From contig NC_014632.1 of NCBI RefSeq assembly GCF_000165505.1, positions 1,116,001-1,180,000 on the forward strand: a stretch of 64,000 bases of DNA, written 5' to 3'. This document shows, piece by piece, positions 1 through 6,934 of this stretch. This stretch comes from Ilyobacter polytropus DSM 2926. GTDB taxonomy: Bacteria > Fusobacteriota > Fusobacteriia > Fusobacteriales > Fusobacteriaceae. Every line of letters starts with the position of its first letter. The stretch's first letter is position 1. The position numbers and the translations under genes were made by a program. The notes under the pieces are model-generated. The model was not told the DNA's origin, did no database searches, and worked only from the letters and a program-made list of their open reading frames with translations.

Positions 1-66
1 CGCAAAAATTGATCCTACAAACATTATCAAAAATATAAAGTTTCCTATTGTCATAAACTCTTTCAT
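1..66 (-). CDS. Partial small hydrophobic protein (possible holin partner)
   Basis: On the minus strand an ATG at 64-66 opens a frame starting MKEFMTIGN and continuing with a strongly hydrophobic stretch to the window edge. The ATG overlaps the TGA of the gene upstream (TCAT at 63-66), the same tight coupling seen across this operon. It lies downstream of the endolysin and another small membrane protein, which suggests a role in lysis. Only about 22 codons are visible, so function is a guess. Confidence 0.5.
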   Translation of the reverse strand, partial: MKEFMTIGNFIFLIMFVGSIFA

Positions 67-320
67 CTTATCCTCTCCTTCAAAAGTTCTATTGCTGTTT
101 TTAAATGTTCCAGAATGCCTTTGTGCACCTCATTATGTGTGCCGCTATACAACTCAAAGTCCTCTTTATCCAATTTTTTCTTATCTAGATATATTTCCAC
201 CTTTTTAAGCTCTCCCTGCAATCTCCCGATTTCTCTCCAAAGATATGATGAAATAAAAAACAGTACTGCTATTAGCCCCAATCTTACATCTTTTAATAAC
301 AGACCTATTAATGTCATCAT
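63..320 (-). CDS. Small phage membrane protein, holin/lysis candidate
   Basis: The 85-residue protein has one clear hydrophobic segment near the N-terminus (about residues 12-28) followed by a charged, helical, probably coiled-coil cytoplasmic part. That architecture is seen in BhlA-type holins and other small lysis accessory proteins. It starts one base after the stop of the endolysin gene, with a modest AGGCGG ribosome site, and its stop overlaps the next start. The membrane segment is visible; the lysis role comes from its position beside the amidase. I do not recognise the exact family. Confidence 0.6.
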   Translation of the reverse strand: MMTLIGLLLKDVRLGLIAVLFFISSYLWREIGRLQGELKKVEIYLDKKKLDKEDFELYSGTHNEVHKGILEHLKTAIELLKERIR

Positions 321-321
321 T

Positions 322-855
322 TTATATCCGCCTATCTACAATTTCTCTTATTCCCTGCTTGAGGGCCGTTACTGTTTCAGTGAGCTTTAGTTCTTCTTTA
401 TATTTCAGAGAATCTATAAAGCATGATTCTACTATTACACAGGGAGCTTTTGTCTTCCACAGGATATTAGCTCCTCTTTCTTCACTGCCTATTGCTTTAA
501 TTCCTCTATCAGGATACTTAAGGTGCTTTACAAGCTTACTCTGTATAATCCCAGCCATCTCCTTTCCAGTCTTGGAGGATTCGCAGTAAAGAACCTCAGT
601 GCCCTGGGCCTTTCCATCTGCAGCATTCAAATGCAACTCAATTACATAATCCGCATTCAACGAGTTAATTTCTTCAGGAAGAGTTCCATACGTGTTTCTT
701 CCTTTCAAAACAATATCTATATCTTTCCAGTCATCGCCTTTAAAAAGCTCTAAGGTCATTTCTAATACGCAGTCATATTCTTTTAGATTCAATCTTCCAT
801 TTACTGCTCCAGGATCAACAAACGAATGTCCAGGAACCAATACAACTCTTTTCAT
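322..855 (-). CDS. N-acetylmuramoyl-L-alanine amidase, phage endolysin (Amidase_3)
   Basis: The 177-residue protein is a single catalytic domain of the Amidase_3 zinc family, which cuts the bond between MurNAc and the stem peptide. The three expected zinc ligands are present: His10 in VPGH, Glu26, and His75 in ELHLNA; the catalytic Glu143 sits in VIVES. There is no signal peptide and no separate cell-wall-binding domain, so it probably needs the neighbouring small membrane protein for release. It is the last large gene of the tail/lysis operon, which fits an endolysin rather than a host amidase. Confidence 0.88.
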   Translation of the reverse strand: MKRVVLVPGHSFVDPGAVNGRLNLKEYDCVLEMTLELFKGDDWKDIDIVLKGRNTYGTLPEEINSLNADYVIELHLNAADGKAQGTEVLYCESSKTGKEMAGIIQSKLVKHLKYPDRGIKAIGSEERGANILWKTKAPCVIVESCFIDSLKYKEELKLTETVTALKQGIREIVDRRI

Positions 856-863
856 ATTCCCCC

Positions 864-1442
864 CTATACAAAATACTTTATAGCTTCAGGCATATCTGGA
901 TACAAAGTTTCAATTTCTATAGAAATATCGTTGTACTTTCCTGGAAGATCCAACCAAACATTCCTAAATGAATCTCTCACAGCTTTCATTTCCAAAGTTT
1001 CTTCAATATCCCCTCTAAGTACTGCCTTATCATAGAGGTCCAATGCGTCAAAATCCTTTTTCCTCTGCAGTCTTGCTTTTGTTTTTTCAGAATCAATTGT
1101 TACAGATTTTTCTGTAATATAGTCACCCCTAGTTTTCTCCATTATTGTTCCATCTATAATTTTTTGAGTTTCTGGGTTGTATAAAGTGATTCTCCCATCG
1201 AGTAATATTTCATTGGAATTAAGCTGCCTCTGCCCTCTTTCTAATTTCTCTTCTTCAGAGGCTTCTCTTATAGAGTCGCTCTCTTGAAGGTATGTTATGA
1301 AATGTGGGAGATCGTCCCCATAAAATTCAATGGCTTTTCCTTCATAATAACTTTTATAATCTTCTCTTGGAGACTCTCTAACTTCATATACTAACGACAT
1401 CCCTGTCTTTGCTTTATTCCTATCCAGATAGATATATCTCAT
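864..1442 (-). CDS. Phage protein downstream of tail fibre (possible fibre assembly factor)
   Basis: The frame is open from 1460, but a GGAGGAGG-type ribosome site lies about seven bases before the ATG at 1440-1442, and this ATG overlaps the TAA of the tail-fibre gene (TAATG). I therefore start it there, giving 192 residues beginning MRYIYL. The protein is rich in charged residues with no motif I recognise. Position directly after a tail fibre is typical of tail-fibre assembly chaperones, and that is the best guess. Confidence 0.7.
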   Translation of the reverse strand: MRYIYLDRNKAKTGMSLVYEVRESPREDYKSYYEGKAIEFYGDDLPHFITYLQESDSIREASEEEKLERGQRQLNSNEILLDGRITLYNPETQKIIDGTIMEKTRGDYITEKSVTIDSEKTKARLQRKKDFDALDLYDKAVLRGDIEETLEMKAVRDSFRNVWLDLPGKYNDISIEIETLYPDMPEAIKYFV

Positions 1443-2548
1443 TACGCTGTCCTCCTCCAAATGTTAACTGCTCTATAACTATTTAAGACACTAAAAGCAG
1501 CTCCACTTCCTTGATAGTCTGTATAAGGTGAAGCTATTCCAGTACTTTCCCCTCCACTTGATGAGGTGTGAGGAAATCTTGCTGATACTGAGTTTTCCTG
1601 ATAGAATCTAGAACCTGCTCCGCTCGCCGAAGTATATCCATAGTCCTCGACATAGGATGAACTTCTCTCTCCCGATAATTTACCTGTTTGATGATAATGA
1701 AGTGGCTGAGTGTGGTTATGAGAGTTAACCTGATGCCTATGTGAAGGTATATTTGTAACTGAAAGTGTTAACTGAGAAACGCCATCTTCCTGTCCCACTC
1801 TATAAACTGATCCATCAGCACCAAACAACATCCTTCCCTCAAGCTTTTCCCAAGTAGTTTCTATCCATTTTACAGCTGGATTTTCTGAGCTTTCTGTTAT
1901 CCAGTAATCACCTATACCGTAATAACAATCGGAAGTTTTAAAAGTTGTGGCAAGACCGTCCTTTAATGCCTTTGAAGTTGCTATGACATTACTATCATCT
2001 AATGAATAACTATCAGATTTATTTTTATTAAACCCACTATTTTTATTGAATTCATCCTCTTTAGTTGCCAGCCCATCAGCAAGATCTTTTATAGTTACAT
2101 AGACATTACTCTGATCTATGATTGCATTTATAGTAGTTGCATTAGAAATATAAGTAACCAAGTCCTCTACCCGCTCAATCACACCACTTCCTTCTCCTGG
2201 GATTAGATCTGGATCATCAGTATTGCAATATGAATAGAGCACTTCTATACCATCTTCTCCACGAGCAAAGACACCTATCTCTTTCAGATAAGTATCAGAA
2301 ACTATCCCTGCATTATCAAATGCAACTCTCACCCTAAATTTCCCGGCCTCTAACACTGTAGTACTTGTTATATTCAGGACCTTAAATGAAACTTTAAGCC
2401 CTGTCAGTTCTTCAGGCAGCTCTTCTGGAAAAATATCTCCACTCCCTATTTCAACCTTGGTAAAAGTTATGAGTTCCTGTGCTATGATAGCTCTGGCAAG
2501 CAGCTCTTTTCCTTTATTGGTTAATATCATTCCTGTATACTTAGCCAT
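1442..2548 (-). CDS. Tail-collar/tail-fibre protein (gpH-like)
   Basis: The 368-residue protein begins with a tail-collar fibre N-terminal domain (P2 gpH-like, about residues 1-155: conserved KYTGMILTNKG start, KEIGVFA block) that attaches the fibre to the baseplate. A short linker follows. The C-terminal third resembles microbial collar/receptor-binding domains: it has an EGRMLFGADG block, several HxH pairs (HRH, HNH, HYH) around residues 270-290 that could bind metal as in T4-type fibre tips, and a terminal RAVNIWRR block. It overlaps the gpI gene by 8 bases. This is the likely host-recognition protein. Confidence 0.85.
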   Translation of the reverse strand: MAKYTGMILTNKGKELLARAIIAQELITFTKVEIGSGDIFPEELPEELTGLKVSFKVLNITSTTVLEAGKFRVRVAFDNAGIVSDTYLKEIGVFARGEDGIEVLYSYCNTDDPDLIPGEGSGVIERVEDLVTYISNATTINAIIDQSNVYVTIKDLADGLATKEDEFNKNSGFNKNKSDSYSLDDSNVIATSKALKDGLATTFKTSDCYYGIGDYWITESSENPAVKWIETTWEKLEGRMLFGADGSVYRVGQEDGVSQLTLSVTNIPSHRHQVNSHNHTQPLHYHQTGKLSGERSSSYVEDYGYTSASGAGSRFYQENSVSARFPHTSSSGGESTGIASPYTDYQGSGAAFSVLNSYRAVNIWRRTA

Positions 2549-3146
2549 TTAGTCCTCCTAAATATTGATCAAAGTCCGACACCACCTGTTCACCTAAGGG
2601 AATTTTTTCAAATATCGAAGAATGTAAAGTCATTCCATAGTAGCTATTTTCTTCCCACTGGTTGCTGACTAGTATCCCCTCAAGGTAGCTTCTTTCATTT
2701 TTTGTCATATTGATTGCTTTATATATCTCTTCCAATTTCTCGCCAGTTGGAGAAATTGTTCCAACTAATTTAAAATGATAAGGAGACCCGTTATATTCCT
2801 GCCATTCCATTAGCTGAAAATCTCCATGAATATCTTTTATGGTCTTCTCTACTGCATATCTGGTTCCCTTGGTTTTTCTGACTATATATGATGTTTCAAC
2901 CAACTTTGATTTTATGTCCTTGGAAAAAGTCTGCTCATAACCCTCTGTCTTCCATTGATAAGCCAATTCATCTAATACTGCTTCATTTAAATTTTTAAAG
3001 TCTCCATAAAGGAATAAATTTTCCTCTCTTTGATTAATAAGATCAATCTCCTCCTGGATAACTTGGGCTATTATCTGGACCTCTTTTTCTTCTTGTAAAA
3101 AATGAGGAAGGAGTCTCAAGAAAGCAATATCACCTATCTTAATCAT
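2541..3146 (-). CDS. Phage tail protein I (baseplate wedge, P2 gpI family)
   Basis: The 201-residue protein matches the P2 gpI/phage tail protein I family: an N-terminal helical part with LRLLPHFLQEEKEVQIIAQ, a central block LDELAYQWKTEGYEQ, and a region around DIHGDFQLMEWQEY. In P2-like tails gpI forms baseplate wedges with gpJ and gpW and carries the fibre. It overlaps gpJ upstream and the fibre gene downstream by 8 bases each, consistent with translational coupling. Order W-J-I-H matches P2. Confidence 0.9.
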   Translation of the reverse strand: MIKIGDIAFLRLLPHFLQEEKEVQIIAQVIQEEIDLINQREENLFLYGDFKNLNEAVLDELAYQWKTEGYEQTFSKDIKSKLVETSYIVRKTKGTRYAVEKTIKDIHGDFQLMEWQEYNGSPYHFKLVGTISPTGEKLEEIYKAINMTKNERSYLEGILVSNQWEENSYYGMTLHSSIFEKIPLGEQVVSDFDQYLGGLNG

Positions 3147-4236
3147 CCTCTGTACCCCCGTAATTTATATTTACAGTGACTTCCTTAGCCACTTCAAAAG
3201 AATCCACAACAGTAAAGCTAGGACTGATTATTTCCACTCTCTTTGCTCCGGCACTCCTCACCAGATAATTGAGTTCCGTAGGATTTATGTCCCTTTTTAA
3301 AGCTGCCTTTTGCCAGGAGATATATTCATCAACTGCATCATTGACTTTATTCTGTATCTCATTTACCAGCCCGATATTCTTACTTGAAATATAATAAGTA
3401 AAATCTATATCGTAATTTACTTGAGCAGGCTTACTAACGACTAAATTATCTGTTAAAGGCCTTCTCTTATCTGCATTGCAAATAGTCATCACTTCATCCA
3501 GGACACTGTCAGTAGGCAGCTCTCCTCCTGTCATGAGAGGAGTTATCCTTACCGTTCCCGGAGTTGTCATTTCTACATTTACATCTATAATTTCCTGATT
3601 CGCTGTCATTGCCCAGTACACATAACCATCTCCAGGACCAGCTGTTGAAAACTTACTTGGTGCCTCTCTTATTCTTTCCTTTAGGCTGTCGTCAGATTCC
3701 AGTTCAGCTCCTCCCTGGGAACTTTCTAAATTTACTACTGATTTAAAAAATGGAAATGGATCTACTATCTTGCTGATTTGTCCAGGAAGATATCCGTTAC
3801 CTATTTCTCCAGCCACAGTGCAATAAGCTTTTATATCTTTGATGGTTTCTCCAGGTTTAAATTCAAAGTATGAAGTCAGAAAGTATATATCATTTCCAGG
3901 AGTTACTCTCACTGGATTGACTGCAATAAGAGAGTCTTTAGCTTCTTCTATTTCAAATCTGAGAAGCACACTTGCCGGCTTTGGATCAAGTATTTCTGTG
4001 TCAGTAAAAGCTCCTATTTCTCTAGCATAGTCTCCTTTAGTGTATCTCAGGAGATTCATTTTAAGGCCCTCATTAGTTGCTTCATTTCTTATTAACAGTG
4101 CATAGGCTACAGCCTGAAAAATCCACCTTCTCTCATCTGAAAGAGTTAAAGTATCACCACTTAATTCTTGGTATCTATTAACCATTCGAGAGAGTATCTC
4201 TTCTTCAGTTTCATTGTGTATATTCAAATCACTCAA
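3139..4236 (-). CDS. Baseplate J-like protein (gpJ)
   Basis: The 365-residue protein is a baseplate_J family member, equivalent to P2 gpJ and T4 gp6, and forms the baseplate wedge ring. Visible family features are the N-terminal helical region with LLRYTKGDYAREIGAF, the central GGAELESDDSLKERIREAP block, and VTPLMTGGE-like strands before the C-terminal domain with NPTELNYLVRSAGAKRVEI. It overlaps both gpW upstream and gpI downstream by 8 bases. Length is close to family norm. Confidence 0.93.
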   Translation of the reverse strand: MSDLNIHNETEEEILSRMVNRYQELSGDTLTLSDERRWIFQAVAYALLIRNEATNEGLKMNLLRYTKGDYAREIGAFTDTEILDPKPASVLLRFEIEEAKDSLIAVNPVRVTPGNDIYFLTSYFEFKPGETIKDIKAYCTVAGEIGNGYLPGQISKIVDPFPFFKSVVNLESSQGGAELESDDSLKERIREAPSKFSTAGPGDGYVYWAMTANQEIIDVNVEMTTPGTVRITPLMTGGELPTDSVLDEVMTICNADKRRPLTDNLVVSKPAQVNYDIDFTYYISSKNIGLVNEIQNKVNDAVDEYISWQKAALKRDINPTELNYLVRSAGAKRVEIISPSFTVVDSFEVAKEVTVNINYGGTEDD

Positions 4237-4528
4237 CGATACTCACCTCCACACAAGGTTTTAAAATTCCCCTTTGATGATCTGCCTCATATGTCACCTT
4301 GTGAACTTTAAGTCTCGGCTCATACTTCTCAAACTGCTTCTTGATATTTATTATCTCACTTGCTTTCGTAATTGGAGAATCCACTACATCTCCATTTATT
4401 CCTATTGCTCTTCCTAGAACGACTTCACCGTTTATTACTGAAAGTATATTGGCTCCATTTTGCAAAATTCTCTCTGTTCCCTTAGCCTTGAGATTGACTC
4501 TATTATCTGCTTCCAATGTATATGTCAT
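4229..4528 (-). CDS. Baseplate wedge protein W (GPW/gp25 family)
   Basis: The 99-residue protein has the gp25/GPW lysozyme-like fold signature: an ILQNGANILS helix, GEVVLGRAIGI, and a KYEPRLKVHKV strand near the C-terminus. In contractile tails gp25/gpW is the baseplate component that primes sheath assembly. It lies between gpU and gpJ and overlaps gpJ by 8 bases. Size is normal for the family. Confidence 0.88.
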   Translation of the reverse strand: MTYTLEADNRVNLKAKGTERILQNGANILSVINGEVVLGRAIGINGDVVDSPITKASEIINIKKQFEKYEPRLKVHKVTYEADHQRGILKPCVEVSIVE

Positions 4529-4530
4529 CT

Positions 4531-5034
4531 CTACCGCCCCTCTACTGCTCCTTGATTAAAATCTTTTTTGACAGTTGTCTGCTCTACCTGATTTTTAGAT
4601 TTAATGATTACACCAATATCTTGTGTGATCTCTTCCAAATATTCTTCCAGACTGAGTGACATATCTATTTTTCTTACTTTCCCATTATTAGATATATACT
4701 CATATCCAGCATCGTATGAGATTATTACATATTCCCCGCTGCCAATAAGATCTCCACCCAAAATAAAATCAAGTACTTCACCGTCATTCATATAATTATC
4801 TATTTTTTTTAAAAGTTCTCTGGGTTCAATTCCAAAGTCACTTCTTAAAGTAATATTCAAATTTATTTTATTGTTTTCCAGATCTAAAAGTTCTAAAGAT
4901 GGTTTATTTCTTCTTCTGCTATGCTTTTCATAATTGGCTGCTCCCCCTTGTTTGAGGTTTAAAAAATTTAAAATTTCTGTTGTGTTCCCATCAAAGGAAA
5001 CATTAAAGGGAATATCTCCAAGTATTCCAATCAT
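4531..5034 (-). CDS. Tail completion protein U (P2 gpU family)
   Basis: The 167-residue protein resembles P2 gpU: an N-terminal LGDIPFNVSF strand, a basic SRRRNKPSLELL segment, the LDFILGGDLIGSGEYVI block, and a final FxxSLSLEEYLEE-like segment (here IDMSLSLEEYLEEI). gpU caps or completes the tail before joining to the head. A good ribosome site (AAGAGG) precedes the ATG. It sits between gpV and gpW, and in P2 gpU is near gpT and gpD, so order is slightly rearranged. Confidence 0.75.
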   Translation of the reverse strand: MIGILGDIPFNVSFDGNTTEILNFLNLKQGGAANYEKHSRRRNKPSLELLDLENNKINLNITLRSDFGIEPRELLKKIDNYMNDGEVLDFILGGDLIGSGEYVIISYDAGYEYISNNGKVRKIDMSLSLEEYLEEITQDIGVIIKSKNQVEQTTVKKDFNQGAVEGR

Positions 5035-5149
5035 TATTACACCTCTTTTTATTACAATTTAATTTGTTTTAAAAAAAATGATTTAATATTAAATAATTAT
5101 AGGACTTTAATTTTTAGTCAATGAATAACCATTTGTTGACCAAATAATA
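5035..5149 (-). other. AT-rich gap inside the tail operon, promoter-like elements
   Basis: This 115-base gap between gpV and gpU is the widest break in the tail cluster. On the minus strand it holds a TTGACT box followed by TATAAT, but the spacing is only 14 bases, which is too short for a standard promoter. An imperfect inverted repeat (GTCAA ... TTGAC at about 5118-5142) surrounds the first box. No reading frame worth calling is present. Confidence 0.35.
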
Positions 5150-5689
5150 TTAGCCTAAAGGTGGTGTAGTATTCTTATTCAAGCTGTCTTTATGTAGATG
5201 GTCATCTATATCTCCCTTATCTGTTTTAATCACTGGAGAATAAATATCTACTCCTGTCACCTTTTGCTTAAAAGTCGTTTCAGCATCTACTTCCAAACTC
5301 ACTGCTTTTATTTTTATTCCCTTAGCTGCGGTTATATTTACATCACCTATACAGCTGACCTCCAGAATCTTACTTTCTAAGTCATATTTGACCTTTGTTC
5401 CATCAGGGAAGATAATATATTTAATCTTGCCTGTTTCTCCTGGGAGGTTTATTCCTGAATAATAACTTCCAACTATAAATCCAACACTTGGAGCATGAGG
5501 CAGAAATATACATACGACGTCTTCCCCTATGCTGGGTATGGAATAATCCTTTTCTTTGTTACTATGCTCTAGGAGAACTTTAAGCTCTTTAGATATAATT
5601 CCAGGGGCATCATCAAATTCAACTCTTGCACTGCACTCTTTATAATTTATAGATGATATCTTTCCGGTCCTTATAAATCTAAACTCCAT
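5150..5689 (-). CDS. Baseplate assembly/spike protein V (gpV family)
   Basis: The frame opens at 5725, but an AAGGAGG site lies upstream of the ATG at 5687-5689, which also overlaps the TAA of the gpD gene; I use that start, giving 179 residues beginning MEFRFIRTG. The N-terminal part (SARVEFDD, then SIPSIGEDVVCIF) is the OB-fold typical of gpV/gp45 spikes. The C-terminal half repeats short beta segments (VSCIGDVNITAAKGIKIKA) as in a trimeric beta-helix spike. It ends with HLHKDS rather than a classical HxH iron-binding tip. Confidence 0.88.
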   Translation of the reverse strand: MEFRFIRTGKISSINYKECSARVEFDDAPGIISKELKVLLEHSNKEKDYSIPSIGEDVVCIFLPHAPSVGFIVGSYYSGINLPGETGKIKYIIFPDGTKVKYDLESKILEVSCIGDVNITAAKGIKIKAVSLEVDAETTFKQKVTGVDIYSPVIKTDKGDIDDHLHKDSLNKNTTPPLG

Positions 5690-6723
5690 TAAAAATCCAG
5701 CCTCCTTCTTGCTGCTATGCTGCACTTATATCCACTGTCTAAACTGTGAGTTACCGAAGTAATTAAGTATATCCCGTCATACCTTCCAAACCCTGTGGCC
5801 TTGGCAGTTATCCCAGCAAGATATCCGGGATCTCCCATTTGATCAATTCTTATCTGGGTTTCATTTTTATTTTTATTTCTCAATAATTTCTTGGCTCTTT
5901 CCCTTAAATACTTCTCTTTCTCCTCTTTTGATACTCCTGTTACTCCGGTGTCTACATTTTTATAATAGACTTTTCCGGTTCTCACTTTATAAAAAGAACT
6001 TGCAGGCGCCTCATACCTTCCTTTGATCTGCACTCCCAGTATGGGGTCATAAAATGTAATCTCACATGCATCATATACATCCAAGTCATCACACTGAATT
6101 TCATAACTTCTAAGGTCCTCTTTTGAGAAAGTAGCAACTGTCTCTCTGTCCTCATATTTTTTATCATCAAAAATTATTAATTGTTCCGCTGTAATTTTGA
6201 TTGTAAACCCATGTTCTTTTACAATCCTTGATAGAAGTTGGGCATCGCTCTCTTTCACCTGATCAATCTTTTCATAAATAAACTCTTCGTCACAGTCATA
6301 AAACAGATTCATGGAGTATCTCTCAGATATTTCCTGAGCTATCTCTTTTAAAGAAATATTTTCCCAGGTATTGTCCCTGTACACTCCCTTTAAATCTTTG
6401 GTTATATCTATTGAGTTTCCAGAAACAGTAATCATATCGGGAGCTCCACTGAAAGAGATATCATCCACGATAAAGGTTCCACATTTTAATACTCTGCTGT
6501 CCCCTTGATGCTTCCAGTTAAGAACGCCTATATCGATTTGAAACCTGTCTCCCTTTAATATGGCCCATTCCTTAATCCATTTGTCACCCAAGAGAGTAAA
6601 CGAGGCAGTATCAGCCTTATCCAAGTTATCTGTATAAGACAATCCTTTAAAATACGGGGTCAGGTCTCCTGTAATATCCTTCCCCTCATAAATAATTTTC
6701 ACATAGCTTCTTCTGGCCTTCAT
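5689..6723 (-). CDS. Late control protein D (tail hub, P2 gpD family)
   Basis: GGAGGT directly before the ATG at 6721-6723 sets the start, one base after the gpX stop; this gives 344 residues beginning MKARRSYVKI, and the extra upstream frame to 6810 is not used. The protein matches the Phage_GPD family: KDITGDLTPYFKGLSYTDNLDKADTASF at its start, RFQIDIGV, and ARRRLDF at the end. gpD is the baseplate hub (like T4 gp27) and in P2 also gave the 'late control' name. It pairs with gpX and gpV on either side. Confidence 0.92.
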   Translation of the reverse strand: MKARRSYVKIIYEGKDITGDLTPYFKGLSYTDNLDKADTASFTLLGDKWIKEWAILKGDRFQIDIGVLNWKHQGDSRVLKCGTFIVDDISFSGAPDMITVSGNSIDITKDLKGVYRDNTWENISLKEIAQEISERYSMNLFYDCDEEFIYEKIDQVKESDAQLLSRIVKEHGFTIKITAEQLIIFDDKKYEDRETVATFSKEDLRSYEIQCDDLDVYDACEITFYDPILGVQIKGRYEAPASSFYKVRTGKVYYKNVDTGVTGVSKEEKEKYLRERAKKLLRNKNKNETQIRIDQMGDPGYLAGITAKATGFGRYDGIYLITSVTHSLDSGYKCSIAARRRLDF

Positions 6724-6724
6724 T

Positions 6725-6934
6725 TTACCTCCAAGGTGGAAGGGTTGCAGTTTCTTCTTCAGATATGTCCGGACAAATAAGTAATGTCCCACCACTGAAA
6801 AATACAACATTCAGATATTTTGGATTGGCCCTCATAAGGTCTTTGGAATATTTATCTTTTCCATAGACCTTATAGCTGATATGGTCCCATGTATCTCCTT
6901 GAATAGTTGTATAAATATCCACCTGTTTATCCAA
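6725..6934 (-). CDS. Tail protein X (LysM-like, P2 gpX family)
   Basis: This 69-residue protein has the short LysM-like pattern of the tail protein X family: TIQGDTWDHISYKVYG, then LMRANPKYL and a C-terminal LLICPDI. It is thought to act at the tail hub, next to gpD. The start overlaps the tape-measure stop by 8 bases and its stop is one base before gpD. Confidence 0.9.
   Translation of the reverse strand: MDKQVDIYTTIQGDTWDHISYKVYGKDKYSKDLMRANPKYLNVVFFSGGTLLICPDISEEETATLPPWR

Noticed and set aside
5105-5125. TTGACT/TATAAT as a strong internal tail promoter
   Set aside because: Spacing is only 14 bases; listed as a low-confidence element only.
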